Assembly: GCF_041687215.1 (NCBI RefSeq)
Contig: NZ_JAWLCI010000016.1
Coordinates: forward strand, 1 to 64,000
Source of the DNA: Mariniphaga sp041687215
GTDB taxonomy: Bacteria; Bacteroidota; Bacteroidia; Bacteroidales; Prolixibacteraceae
Length of the DNA: 64,000 nt
Reading direction: 5' to 3'
Shown in pieces: positions 1 through 9,036 of the stretch (positions within the stretch are counted from its first letter, which is position 1; every line of letters starts with the position of its first letter). The notes under the pieces are model-generated. The model saw only the letters and a list, made by a program, of their open reading frames with translations. It was not told the DNA's origin and did not search any database. A program made the position numbers and the translations under genes.

Positions 1-137
1 ATAACTGTTAATTTTTAGTTGTTTATATATTAACAAGCAGGAGCAATTTTTGATCAAATTATTGTAAATCTGCGTAATACCGGATCGCCACCCATTATTA
101 TGCAAAGATTACAAGTGATTTTGTTGGAGAAGCTGAA

Positions 138-377
138 TTGTTAAACAGTATTTTAACCTTTGTTTTCGAAAGATTTACTGACGATTTGGGCACCTGCTGG
201 ACAGTTTTCGATTCGAAACTTGCAGTCACAACCAACCGGCTTTATAATCTCGTTACAAAAAAACTGCACGAGGACTACTGGATTGAATACCGGGAAGACG
301 TGAACAGGTATCTGGATATTCTTCATTCCAGATCCAATCATCTCGACTATATTTACAATATGCCAAAATCAATATAA
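138..377 (+). CDS. Possible small hypothetical protein, start uncertain
   Basis: A short open frame that I do not recognise. The only in-frame standard start is a TTG, which Bacteroidota seldom use. The frame is open upstream to position 78 without an ATG, so this may be the 3' part of a longer or decayed gene. The product is rich in aromatic and charged residues and has no signal peptide or membrane segment. It ends two bases before the next ATG, which suggests the two small frames are cotranscribed. Positions 1-137 are AT-rich and hold nothing else that I can support. Confidence 0.35.
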   Translation: MLNSILTFVFERFTDDLGTCWTVFDSKLAVTTNRLYNLVTKKLHEDYWIEYREDVNRYLDILHSRSNHLDYIYNMPKSI

Positions 378-379
378 TT

Positions 380-724
380 ATGCCATACGAATTACCAAAA
401 TCGCAGAAAAAAATTGCCCGCGAGATAATTGAAAAAGGTCTGCGGCGGGAATATCAAAACAGCATTGAAAAAGCAAATGCTGTTATTGAAAAATGGAAAT
501 CCGGGAAACTGGAAACCCGGGAAGCTTACTTTTCCATCTACAAACAACTGATTTCCCATGACAAGCACCTGGCCCGCAGGTATGATAACATGTCGGGATC
601 AAAATACCTGATGATTATTTCCGGGCAGGTGGCCGATGGAGTTATCTCATTCGAAGAATTGAGCGAGTTGAACGACCAGGCCCGGCAGGTTGTTCAAAAC
701 TGGCTGGATGTAATTGAATCATAA
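380..724 (+). CDS. Hypothetical helical protein, 114 aa
   Basis: Not recognised. The 114-residue product is charged and predicted mostly alpha-helical by composition (many E, K, R, Q and A), with no signal peptide or membrane segment, so it is probably cytoplasmic. It starts with ATG two bases after the preceding small frame and ends 18 bases before a secreted glycoside hydrolase gene. The codon use resembles that of the neighbouring real genes, which supports it as coding. No function can be assigned. Confidence 0.6.
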   Translation: MPYELPKSQKKIAREIIEKGLRREYQNSIEKANAVIEKWKSGKLETREAYFSIYKQLISHDKHLARRYDNMSGSKYLMIISGQVADGVISFEELSELNDQARQVVQNWLDVIES

Positions 725-742
725 GAGATTATTTTTAAATAA

Positions 743-2431
743 ATGAGAATGAAGTATTTAGTAAAAATTGCCGGATTGTTTGCCTTTCTGGTTGCAGTAA
801 TATTTAATGCAAAAAGTCAACATGTTCATAAATGGGAAGCTTATCCAATTGTTTTCACAGCAGACGGACAATATTCCAATCCGTATGCCGATATACCCGC
901 CCATAAACCGGATGATTTGCTGAGGGTTACTTTTAAAGGTATTGATGGCGAAGCCAAAGATAAAACAATCGAAATTGTGGGATTCTGGGATGGCGGTAAT
1001 GAATGGAAAGTGAATTTCGCTGCTCCTTATACAGGAACCTGGGAATACACTTCATTTTCAAATGACGACGGGTTGAACGGTGTTACCGGGGAAATTAAAG
1101 TTGTTGATTGGAGTGAAGAAGAATTGAAGTCAAACCCCATCAGAAATGGTTTTATTCGCGTCAGAAAAGACGGTATAAATGCCGGACATTATTTTGAGTA
1201 TGACAACGGAGAGCCATTTTTGTGGATAGGCGATACATGGTGGAACTGGACAAACAGAAGAATTTATTTTGAAACTTTTCAGAAAATGGTGGATAACCGG
1301 GCTGAAAAAGGTTTTAACGTTGGGCAGTTGTTTGTTCCCGGCAATGGCTGGGGAAGGGAAAGTTCTCTCCTGGATGAATCGTATTCTGTTCTCGATGCTG
1401 ATCACGCCCGAAAAGTGGAACAAATGATTGCTTATGCCAACTCGAAAGGAATTACGGTTTGGATTCACGGCTGGTGGAGCCGTCCTGAACTGAATGAAAA
1501 GATTGGGGCAGAAAAAATGAAGCGCTGGTGGCGTTACCTCATTCATCGTTTCGGAGCCTATAATGTAGTTTGGGTACTTGCAGGAGAATACAACATGCAC
1601 AACAACGCTGGTTTTGACATCGATTTCTGGAAAGAACTGGGCGAACTGGTAAAAGAGGAAGATCCTTATCAACGCATTGTCAGTTTGCATAATACGCCTC
1701 CGTTCTGGGACGGCGGCGCAGATGCTCCGCAGTGGTCAACGGGGGAGGTGTTGAACAACGAACCCTGGCTAGATTACAATCAAATGCAATCGGGGCACGG
1801 GAAATATGCCAACGAAATGATACCGGTTGTTGTGGCTGCTGAATACCAGCGACAACCTGCAAAGCCCATTGTGGTTACCGAGCCCTGGTATGAATTTGTG
1901 GAAGGAAATCCAACCGGTAAAGATGTCCGGCTGGCTGCCTGGGGAGCTGTTCTTTCCGGGGCGGCAGGGCACACTTATGGTGGTGGACATGTTTGGCTTG
2001 CAAGCGTGCCGGAAGCTCCCTCTCGCGGAGGTGGCTCCTGGCCCATTGAGGTTGGGGCTGAAATCGAATCGTTTGACTATGAAGGAGCAGTTTCGATGCA
2101 GCACCTGGCTAAGTTTTTTAAAAAGGTGAAGTGGTGGGACATGAAACCTTTACCAGAACTGGTAAGTGATTCGCCGCAACCGTTTTGCCTTGCGAATCCG
2201 GGAAAAGAATATGTTGTTTATTTGCGGTATGGTGGTATGATGCACCTTGATATGGGTCAAACGGCTGAAGGAAAAAAGTTTAACTTTTACTGGTATAATC
2301 CGGCAACGGGTGAATCAACACCACAAAGACAAATTAAAGGTGGCCGAAAAGTTCAGTTTACCGCACCTGGTATGTACCCCGGAACACTTGATTACAGTGA
2401 CTGGGTGCTGCATATTTACGAATCAGAATAG
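743..2431 (+). CDS. Secreted DUF5060/DUF4038 glycoside hydrolase (GH140-like)
   Basis: A 562-residue exported enzyme. Residues 1-26 form a signal peptide ending in AKSQ. Residues of about 35-120 match the DUF5060 beta-sandwich that precedes the catalytic barrel (GFWDGGNEWKVNFAAP). The rest is a TIM barrel of the DUF4038/apiosidase-like type, with WIGDTWWNW near residue 160. Candidate catalytic acids are E282 in the LAGEYN strand and E380 in VVTEPWYE; these are inferred by family resemblance to GH140/clan GH-A proteins. It is first in a + strand run of carbohydrate-active genes, so a role in plant or algal glycan breakdown in the periplasm or outside the cell is likely. The exact substrate is unknown. 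Confidence 0.85.
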   Translation: MRMKYLVKIAGLFAFLVAVIFNAKSQHVHKWEAYPIVFTADGQYSNPYADIPAHKPDDLLRVTFKGIDGEAKDKTIEIVGFWDGGNEWKVNFAAPYTGTWEYTSFSNDDGLNGVTGEIKVVDWSEEELKSNPIRNGFIRVRKDGINAGHYFEYDNGEPFLWIGDTWWNWTNRRIYFETFQKMVDNRAEKGFNVGQLFVPGNGWGRESSLLDESYSVLDADHARKVEQMIAYANSKGITVWIHGWWSRPELNEKIGAEKMKRWWRYLIHRFGAYNVVWVLAGEYNMHNNAGFDIDFWKELGELVKEEDPYQRIVSLHNTPPFWDGGADAPQWSTGEVLNNEPWLDYNQMQSGHGKYANEMIPVVVAAEYQRQPAKPIVVTEPWYEFVEGNPTGKDVRLAAWGAVLSGAAGHTYGGGHVWLASVPEAPSRGGGSWPIEVGAEIESFDYEGAVSMQHLAKFFKKVKWWDMKPLPELVSDSPQPFCLANPGKEYVVYLRYGGMMHLDMGQTAEGKKFNFYWYNPATGESTPQRQIKGGRKVQFTAPGMYPGTLDYSDWVLHIYESE

Positions 2432-2458
2432 AAGTAATCTCAGCAAAACAATATTTGT

Positions 2459-5056
2459 ATGAAGCCATTTTTTTTAACCGTAATAGCAACTTTTTTTTGC
2501 GGCATTTCTGGTGCTCAATTGTCTGAAAAATCAACTTTTACAGGTTCTGAACTGCAAACCCTGCGAATTCCGGTTGGCGGCGTGAGCACCGGAAACATTC
2601 TTGTTGGGGGAAGGGGAAACATTGAACATGTCGAGGTGTTTAACCGCCCCGACCGGCAGCGACGTCTTGAAAAAACATTCTTCTCGCTTTGGTTAAAGGA
2701 ACAAGGCAAAGAACCACAAGTAACCCTGCTGGAACGAGAACTTTTGCCTCCCTACCAAAATATCACTCATGTTTATGCCTGGGGATTGCCCCGGATGAGT
2801 GAAGCCAGGTTAGTAAATAACTATCCGCATCTTTTTTGGAATTTCGAGGACGATGCCGTTCCGGTTGATGTTTCGCTGGAAATTGTGAATCCAATCATTC
2901 CCCTTGATTTTGAAGCAAGCAATTATCCGGTATCGAAATTCAGATGGATAATTAAAAATCCAACAAACAATACCATCGATGCCTCTATTGCTTTATCAAT
3001 GGAGAATCCGGTAGAAGCAGATCGAATTATCAATGAATTTGTTTCTGAAAAAGGTGTAGAGGGAATTCGGTTTACGTCAGAAGGAGAAGATGTGCCGGTA
3101 AATTTTCGTGGTTCATTTTTTATGGGAACAACGGCTGCTGATGTGCAGATTCAAACCCACTGGTTTCCCGGCACCTGGCGCGATGAAACGCACATTTTTT
3201 GGGACGATTTCCGTGACGACGGGCAAATCGAAATAAAAAAAGAGAAATGGGTTACCACCTACAAACCTGCCTCATACAATGAATCTACCCATCGGATGGC
3301 AACAGTGCTTGTCCCCTTCAATCTGAAACCAGGAGAAGAAACCTCGGTTCCGTTTTACATGGCCTGGTATTTCCCGGAACGAATAACCACAGCAAGAGAG
3401 GTTTTTGAAATTACAGAAGCCGTAGGAAAAGTTTTTAAGAATAGTTATGCCAATTACTTTACAAGTGAACTGGATGTTTTGAACCAATTTTTAACGAAAG
3501 AAAAAACTCTTACCGAAAAAGCTGAGACATTTGCCCGTATTATTGGTAATTCCTCGTATCCTGATTATGTAATTGAAGCATTAAATACACAGGTGGCAAC
3601 CTTTGCAAGTCCGCTGATACAGGTCACAACCGACGGCGAAGTTCATGGTTATGAGGGAGTGCTCGACAATGGCTGGTGTTGCCCCGGAACATGCACGCAT
3701 GTCTGGAATTACGAGCAGGCACTGGCGTCGCTGTTCCCTACGCTGGAACGGAAAATGCGGGAAATCGAGTTTTTGCACAATACGTTTGACGACGGCTTTC
3801 AAACTCACCGTTCCGTAATTCCTGCCGGTGAATACTGGTTTAACGGACCTGCTGCTGCCGACGGGCAGATGGGAACAATTATAAGGGCTTATCGCGAATG
3901 GAAATTCAGCGGCGATAATGAATGGCTGGCAAAACTGTGGCCCAAAATTCAAAAAGCGCTCGAATTTGCCTGGTACGGAAGTGGCGAACCCTCACTTAAT
4001 AAAACAGGCAACAAACAAAACGCATGGGACCCGCAAAAAACGGGACTGCTTTCCGGCCGTCAGCACAACACATACGACATCGATTTTTATGGCCCCAGTT
4101 CTATGACTACCTCGCTGTATCTCGCTGCACTAAAAGCCGGTCACGAAATGGCTTTGGCAATGGGCGAAAAAGCAAAGGCAAAAGAATACCTAGAAGTTTA
4201 TCGGAAAGGTTCCATACTTATGTCAGATTCGCTTTGGAACGGCGATTATTTTATCCAGATTGTTGTAAATGATCCGGAATTGTACGATGAAGACCACCTT
4301 TCGCCACCCGATGAAAACGGAAGGAGAATTCCAAAGTACCAATACGGCAATGGCTGCCTGGCCGATCAGTTGCTGGGACAATATCTTGCGTTTGTTTCAG
4401 GCCTCGGTTATATTGCAGAACAGGAAAAAACTGACAAAGCGTTGATGGCGATTTATGAGCATAATTTTATTTCCAACCTTCGGGAATTTAATAATGTTCA
4501 GCGTGTTTACGGATTGAATGATGAGGCAGGGATGGTGCTCTGTACATGGCCCAAAGGAGACCGACCCGTGTTGCCGTTTGTGTATGCCGAAGAAATCTGG
4601 ACCGGCGTGGAATACCAGGTGGCGGCATCGCTCATTTATTCGGGAAAAGTGGAAGAAGGCCTGCGTATTACCGAAGCAGTTCAAAACCGGTACAACGGAA
4701 TAAAGCGGAATCCGTTTGAACACGTCGAGTCGGGGGTGCATTACGCGAGGGCTTTGTCAGCATGGTCGGTTCTGCTGGCGCTATCAGGGTTTGAATACGA
4801 TGGCGTAAATAAAGAACTGGCTTTCGCGCCGAAAATCAACAAATCAGATTTCCGTTCATTTTGGTCCACGGGTTCTGCCTGGGGAGAAATTGTAATTGGT
4901 GATAAAGAGGCAAAAATTGAAGTGGTTCACGGAATTCTTTCATTGAATAAAATTTCAATTCAAAACCCTCAAAATCTTTCGGTAAAAACCTGGGATTTCA
5001 AAAATGAAAAAGTGGTTGCTGAAGGAGAGACGATGATATTAAAGTTTAACCAGTAG
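2459..5056 (+). CDS. GH116 / DUF608 family glycoside hydrolase
   Basis: An 865-residue exported protein with a signal peptide (about residues 1-19, ending ISGAQ). The N-terminal beta-domain carries the GBA2_N-like opening RIPVGGVSTGNI, and the C-terminal alpha/alpha barrel is of the DUF608 type. D540 in HNTYDIDFYG aligns by eye with the acid/base Asp of GH116 (human GBA2 region DQTYDGW). The region where the GBA2-type nucleophile Glu is expected reads CCPGTCTHVWNYEQ, so the nucleophile cannot be assigned simply. This fits a divergent bacterial subgroup. Family activities include beta-glucosidase and beta-xylosidase. It lies 27 bases after the DUF4038 gene and 26 before the next hydrolase, so it is probably in one operon. 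Confidence 0.85.
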   Translation: MKPFFLTVIATFFCGISGAQLSEKSTFTGSELQTLRIPVGGVSTGNILVGGRGNIEHVEVFNRPDRQRRLEKTFFSLWLKEQGKEPQVTLLERELLPPYQNITHVYAWGLPRMSEARLVNNYPHLFWNFEDDAVPVDVSLEIVNPIIPLDFEASNYPVSKFRWIIKNPTNNTIDASIALSMENPVEADRIINEFVSEKGVEGIRFTSEGEDVPVNFRGSFFMGTTAADVQIQTHWFPGTWRDETHIFWDDFRDDGQIEIKKEKWVTTYKPASYNESTHRMATVLVPFNLKPGEETSVPFYMAWYFPERITTAREVFEITEAVGKVFKNSYANYFTSELDVLNQFLTKEKTLTEKAETFARIIGNSSYPDYVIEALNTQVATFASPLIQVTTDGEVHGYEGVLDNGWCCPGTCTHVWNYEQALASLFPTLERKMREIEFLHNTFDDGFQTHRSVIPAGEYWFNGPAAADGQMGTIIRAYREWKFSGDNEWLAKLWPKIQKALEFAWYGSGEPSLNKTGNKQNAWDPQKTGLLSGRQHNTYDIDFYGPSSMTTSLYLAALKAGHEMALAMGEKAKAKEYLEVYRKGSILMSDSLWNGDYFIQIVVNDPELYDEDHLSPPDENGRRIPKYQYGNGCLADQLLGQYLAFVSGLGYIAEQEKTDKALMAIYEHNFISNLREFNNVQRVYGLNDEAGMVLCTWPKGDRPVLPFVYAEEIWTGVEYQVAASLIYSGKVEEGLRITEAVQNRYNGIKRNPFEHVESGVHYARALSAWSVLLALSGFEYDGVNKELAFAPKINKSDFRSFWSTGSAWGEIVIGDKEAKIEVVHGILSLNKISIQNPQNLSVKTWDFKNEKVVAEGETMILKFNQ

Positions 5057-5082
5057 TAAGAATGAGAAAAAGATAATTTACG

Positions 5083-7326
5083 ATGAAATTAGAACATAAA
5101 AATTTTACGAAGATGGTAGCACGCTTTTTATTTGTTTTTTTATTTGCCTTTCCTGTTAACATATTCGGGCAATCCTTTTCAAACAATGCTAAAGACTGGT
5201 TCCCGTTTACTCCCACAAATACAGTGGAACCGGGAATTATCGGAATAGAACACTGGCTCGATGCCCCTGCCGGTAAACATGGTTTTGTTCAGAATGAAGA
5301 GGATAAACTGGTTTTTGAAGATGGTGCAGAAATAAAATTCTGGGGTACTAATATTTGCAGCCGCCTGCCCTATGTTGAGGCTGAAAAGGCCGATAGTTTT
5401 GTCAACTTTGTGGCAAAATACGGGATGAATGCTGTCCGGTTTCACAAATTTTCGTGGTATGCCTATCACAACAACAAATCCACTGAATTCGACCCCGAAA
5501 AGTTTGAACGGTTCGATTATTTTCAGGCTAAATTGCGTGAAAAAGGAATTTATTATGGCTGGTCGCATATTTACGGGCATCGTGTAATGCCGGGCGACAG
5601 TAGCCGGTTGCTGGCTTATTCTGAAATTAAGAACCTGGAATATCCCTGGGCGCACCTGAACGGCTCCACTTCCAGCCTGGTGAATTTTGCCCCTGATTTG
5701 CAGCAACTCAGCATCGACCTAACTGTGAATATGCTCAACCATATTAATCCGCACACCGGACTTCGTTATGCCGACGATCCGGCGCTGGCGTTTATCGAAT
5801 TTCAGAATGAAGACAATATTTTCTGGGGTGCCATTGGCAGGTCGCTGGAGCAGGCGCCCACCTACCGGTCTTTGCTTTGCAGGCAGTTTTCGCAGTGGCT
5901 GAAAAAGAAATACAACAGCCAGGCAGGGCTGGTAAAAGCCTGGGGTACAGAAAACATACCCGAAGGGGAATCGCTTGAACGGGAAAACATTTTTCCCGAT
6001 CCGAACCACGGGTTATTCAGTTGGGAATACGAAACAGCTCTGAAGGAAAACCGCCCGATGGCAACCCATGTGCTCGATAAAATGCGGTTTTTATATGAAC
6101 GGCAGGTGGATTTTTACAAGAAGTTTGAACAGGCTGTTCGCGAAACCGGATATAAAGGTGTACTGGTTGCCTCATGCTGGCAGGCTGGTTCAGGAATTTC
6201 GCACCTGTATAACCTGCATGCCGATTATGAAGTGGGAATGATCGACCGCCACAACTATTTTGGCGGGGGAGCCGGCGGCCACCGCATGACAGAAGGAACC
6301 GTAAAGAATACGCCGCTTATCTCCCTACCCGGTTCGGGCTTGCTCAGTACAGGCCTGCAGGATGTGGTGAACCGACCGTTTTCTTTTTCGGAATGGATGA
6401 GCCTGGTGCCCAACGAATGGACAGCCGAAGCAGCTCCGCTCATTGCCGTTTACGGGTTGGGCCTGCAGGGATGGGACACTTCCTTTTCGTTTGCCACGGA
6501 TATTCCGCGGTTTTCAAGGTATTTGCAATCGGAAGGACACGGGGTTTACAATGCCACCAGCCCCTTACACATGGGGCTTTACCCGGCGCTTGCCCGAATG
6601 ATTTACCGCGGCGATGTCACCGAAAGTCCGGTAATTGCTACCAGAAATGTGCATATCCCTTCTCTGGCTGAAGGGGAATTGGGATTCACAGAACTGGTGA
6701 GGCAAGGTTACGATGATAAAAGTTTTACGGGTACGGTCACGCCTGAAATGCTGGCTATCGGACGATTCCCGGTTCAATTTGCTGAGCAAAACATGGAAAC
6801 GGAAATTCCCGATGTTTCGGAATACTGGAATGAGGCGACCAAAATCATAACCTCTGTAACAGATGAACTAAAATGGAGTTACGGCGATAAAAACTTTGTT
6901 TCAATAGATACAAAAGGAACAAAAGGAATCATTGGTTTTGCTCAGAATGAAAAGGTGAATTTAGGCGATTGGCAGATAGAAACGGATAATCCGTTTGCCG
7001 TTATTTTGATAACAGAACTTTCTGAAAAAGGAAATCTGCAAAGTTCAGATAAAATTCTGGTAACTGCCGTTGCCCGTGCCAAGAATACCGGGATGGAGTA
7101 CGAACATTCAGAAAACAAAACAATACTGAAAAGTGAAGGGGATAAACCGCTCCTGCTGGAACCGGTGAATGCGAAAATTTCATCTAAAAACCTGAAAAAT
7201 TTTGAAGTGTTGGTGCTTGATCACGATGGCTTGATTACCGGTCGGAAAGTACCTGTTCAAGAGGGGAATTTTACAATTGATGGTGCGGAATACAAAACGT
7301 TGTACTATCTGATTATCAAAAATTAA
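5083..7326 (+). CDS. Secreted GH5-like (clan GH-A) glycoside hydrolase
   Basis: A 747-residue protein with an N-terminal signal segment (hydrophobic stretch about residues 11-28, then FGQS). The middle is a cellulase-like TIM barrel: KFWGTNICSRLPY, then YGMNAVRFHKFSW. E243 in IEFQNEDN fits the acid/base glutamate after strand 4, and E437 in FSFSEWMS fits the nucleophile after strand 7. The last 200 residues are beta-rich and resemble the accessory domains seen after such barrels. It is third in the hydrolase run. Specificity cannot be read from the sequence; the family includes beta-glucanases, mannanases and many orphan activities. Confidence 0.8.
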   Translation: MKLEHKNFTKMVARFLFVFLFAFPVNIFGQSFSNNAKDWFPFTPTNTVEPGIIGIEHWLDAPAGKHGFVQNEEDKLVFEDGAEIKFWGTNICSRLPYVEAEKADSFVNFVAKYGMNAVRFHKFSWYAYHNNKSTEFDPEKFERFDYFQAKLREKGIYYGWSHIYGHRVMPGDSSRLLAYSEIKNLEYPWAHLNGSTSSLVNFAPDLQQLSIDLTVNMLNHINPHTGLRYADDPALAFIEFQNEDNIFWGAIGRSLEQAPTYRSLLCRQFSQWLKKKYNSQAGLVKAWGTENIPEGESLERENIFPDPNHGLFSWEYETALKENRPMATHVLDKMRFLYERQVDFYKKFEQAVRETGYKGVLVASCWQAGSGISHLYNLHADYEVGMIDRHNYFGGGAGGHRMTEGTVKNTPLISLPGSGLLSTGLQDVVNRPFSFSEWMSLVPNEWTAEAAPLIAVYGLGLQGWDTSFSFATDIPRFSRYLQSEGHGVYNATSPLHMGLYPALARMIYRGDVTESPVIATRNVHIPSLAEGELGFTELVRQGYDDKSFTGTVTPEMLAIGRFPVQFAEQNMETEIPDVSEYWNEATKIITSVTDELKWSYGDKNFVSIDTKGTKGIIGFAQNEKVNLGDWQIETDNPFAVILITELSEKGNLQSSDKILVTAVARAKNTGMEYEHSENKTILKSEGDKPLLLEPVNAKISSKNLKNFEVLVLDHDGLITGRKVPVQEGNFTIDGAEYKTLYYLIIKN

Positions 7327-7389
7327 TCTAAATAGCTGCTTTTCAGGATTTACATGCTGTATAAAATACATTTCGAAAAAGGAAAATGA

Positions 7390-7397
7390 TATTTTTG
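7390..7397 (+). promoter_or_regulatory. Bacteroidetes -7 promoter word TATTTTTG
   Basis: TATTTTTG matches the TAnnTTTG -7 consensus of Bacteroidetes sigma factors. It lies 30 bases before the ATG of the DoxX-fusion gene, inside a 100-base gap after the hydrolase genes. No convincing -33 TTG is present, so it is a weak candidate for an internal promoter. Confidence 0.35.
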
Positions 7398-7426
7398 TTT
7401 TTTCACAGGATTATAAATTAGGAACT

Positions 7427-8950
7427 ATGAATAACCAAAACCTGAAAAAACTTATCATCACCCTGTTTCGCGTGGCTATTGGCTGGCATTTTATCTACGA
7501 AGGACTGGTAAAATTGTGGGCTGCGAACTGGTCTGCTGCCGGCTATCTGGCCAATGCCAACGGTCCGTTTGCCGGATTTTACCACTGGATGGCAGCTTCC
7601 GAAGGGCTGATGAAAATAATCGATCCCATCAATATTGCGGCTTTGTTGTTAATAGGACTGGCTCTTTTTCTGGGCGTTTTTATCCGCACGGCATCGGTTT
7701 CAGGTATTTTACTGCTGGCCTTGTACTATTTTGCCTATCCGCCTTTTGGCGGTTCCCTGCTGGCCCCGGTGGAAGGAAGTTACTATATTGTAAATAAAAA
7801 TTTTATAGAAGCCGCTGCATTGCTGTTGTTGCTTTTAATTAAAGAAAGAGGTTACGGAATTTATGCTCTTCAGTATTTTTTGCCGAAAAAGAAATTGGCG
7901 AAAGAGCCGGTTAAACAAGAACAGGAGGTGCTTTCCTCCCGCAGAGAAGCATTAAAAAATCTGGCTACTCTGCCTGCTTTGGGAATCATTGGCTGGGGTG
8001 CTTTTCGTGAAAGCCAGGAGTTTGGAGTGGACACTCTGTCAGGAGCAACCATACAGATTGGTGGCGCCGACATCAGCGAACTGAAAGGCGAACTGCCCAA
8101 AGGGAAAATCGGCAACCAAACCATCAGCCGGCTGGTGCTGGGCGGAAACCTCATTGGCGGCTGGGCACACTCGCGCGACCTCATTTATGTACCCTCGCTT
8201 TTTCGGGCGTACAACACTGAAAAGAAAATTTTTGAAACCCTTATGCTGGCCGAGAAAGCCGGGATAGACACCATCAACATCGGCTTTCCTACCATAGAAA
8301 CCATGGCGAAATACCGAAAAATGACAGGCAGTAACATAAAAATAATTTGCCAGGTTCATCCCGACATGGAAAACAACGATTACTATGTGAACATCGACAA
8401 AGCCATCGATTCGGGAATGGACATCATTCAGGTTCAGGGTAACTGGTGCGACTGGCTGGTGCGTGACAATAAAATGGATGTGATTGGAAAAATGATGGAC
8501 CGCATTCGTTCGCAAGGCTATACCGCAGGATTGGCGTCACATACTGTGGACGCGCTGATTGCCTGCGAAGAACAGGGCATTATTCCCGACTACTACATGA
8601 AGACTATGCACCACGACCGGTACTGGTCGGCACACCCGCGCGAAAACCGGGTGCCGTTTGAAGTGGACGGCAAAAGGTACCTTGACCACAATCGGTTTCA
8701 CGATAACTGTTTCTGCCTGTTTCCCGACCGGACAGTGGAATTCGTGGAACGCGCAAAGGTGCCTGTAATGGGATTCAAGGTGCTGGCTGCCGGCGCCATT
8801 TCGCCCGAAGACGGCTTCAACTGGGCGTTCCAAAACGGTGCAGATTTTATTTGCGTGGGCATGTTCGACTTCCAGATTGTAAACGACGTGAACATTACCA
8901 TTGATGTGCTGAATAAAATGCAGGGCAGAAAACGGGAGTGGTTTGGATAA
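7427..8950 (+). CDS. DoxX-type membrane domain fused to an aldo/keto-reductase-like barrel
   Basis: A 507-residue fusion. Residues 1-150 contain about four hydrophobic helices and the DoxX signature region (RVAIGWHFIYEGLVKL), typical of small membrane proteins linked to quinone or thiol redox chemistry. A linker with a twin-arginine-like SRREALKNL near residue 172 and a hydrophobic stretch follows. Residues of about 205-507 form an aldo/keto-reductase-like TIM barrel (TISRLVLGGNLIGGW, then IIQVQGNWCDWLV and MGFKVLAAGAISP). The canonical AKR Asp-Tyr-Lys-His set is not obvious, so catalysis is uncertain. It follows the hydrolases and precedes a deacetylase gene, suggesting membrane-linked sugar oxidation or reduction. 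Confidence 0.75.
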   Translation: MNNQNLKKLIITLFRVAIGWHFIYEGLVKLWAANWSAAGYLANANGPFAGFYHWMAASEGLMKIIDPINIAALLLIGLALFLGVFIRTASVSGILLLALYYFAYPPFGGSLLAPVEGSYYIVNKNFIEAAALLLLLLIKERGYGIYALQYFLPKKKLAKEPVKQEQEVLSSRREALKNLATLPALGIIGWGAFRESQEFGVDTLSGATIQIGGADISELKGELPKGKIGNQTISRLVLGGNLIGGWAHSRDLIYVPSLFRAYNTEKKIFETLMLAEKAGIDTINIGFPTIETMAKYRKMTGSNIKIICQVHPDMENNDYYVNIDKAIDSGMDIIQVQGNWCDWLVRDNKMDVIGKMMDRIRSQGYTAGLASHTVDALIACEEQGIIPDYYMKTMHHDRYWSAHPRENRVPFEVDGKRYLDHNRFHDNCFCLFPDRTVEFVERAKVPVMGFKVLAAGAISPEDGFNWAFQNGADFICVGMFDFQIVNDVNITIDVLNKMQGRKREWFG

Positions 8951-8969
8951 GAGGATTGTTGTCAATTAA

Positions 8970-9013
8970 CTTTGCGTCTTTGCGTGATAATAAGTTCTCG
9001 CCAAGACGCAAAG
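8970..9013. repeat. Imperfect palindrome (CTTTGCGTCTTTGCG hairpin)
   Basis: The arms are 8970-8984 (CTTTGCGTCTTTGCG) and 8999-9013 (CGCCAAGACGCAAAG). They pair over 15 bases with one mismatch around a 14-base loop. The hairpin lies between the DoxX-fusion gene and the deacetylase gene. Similar GCAAAGACGCAAAG palindromes are familiar as dispersed intergenic repeats in Bacteroidetes. Confidence 0.7.
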
Positions 9014-9036
9014 GAAAACCCAAAATAAATTTTAGC

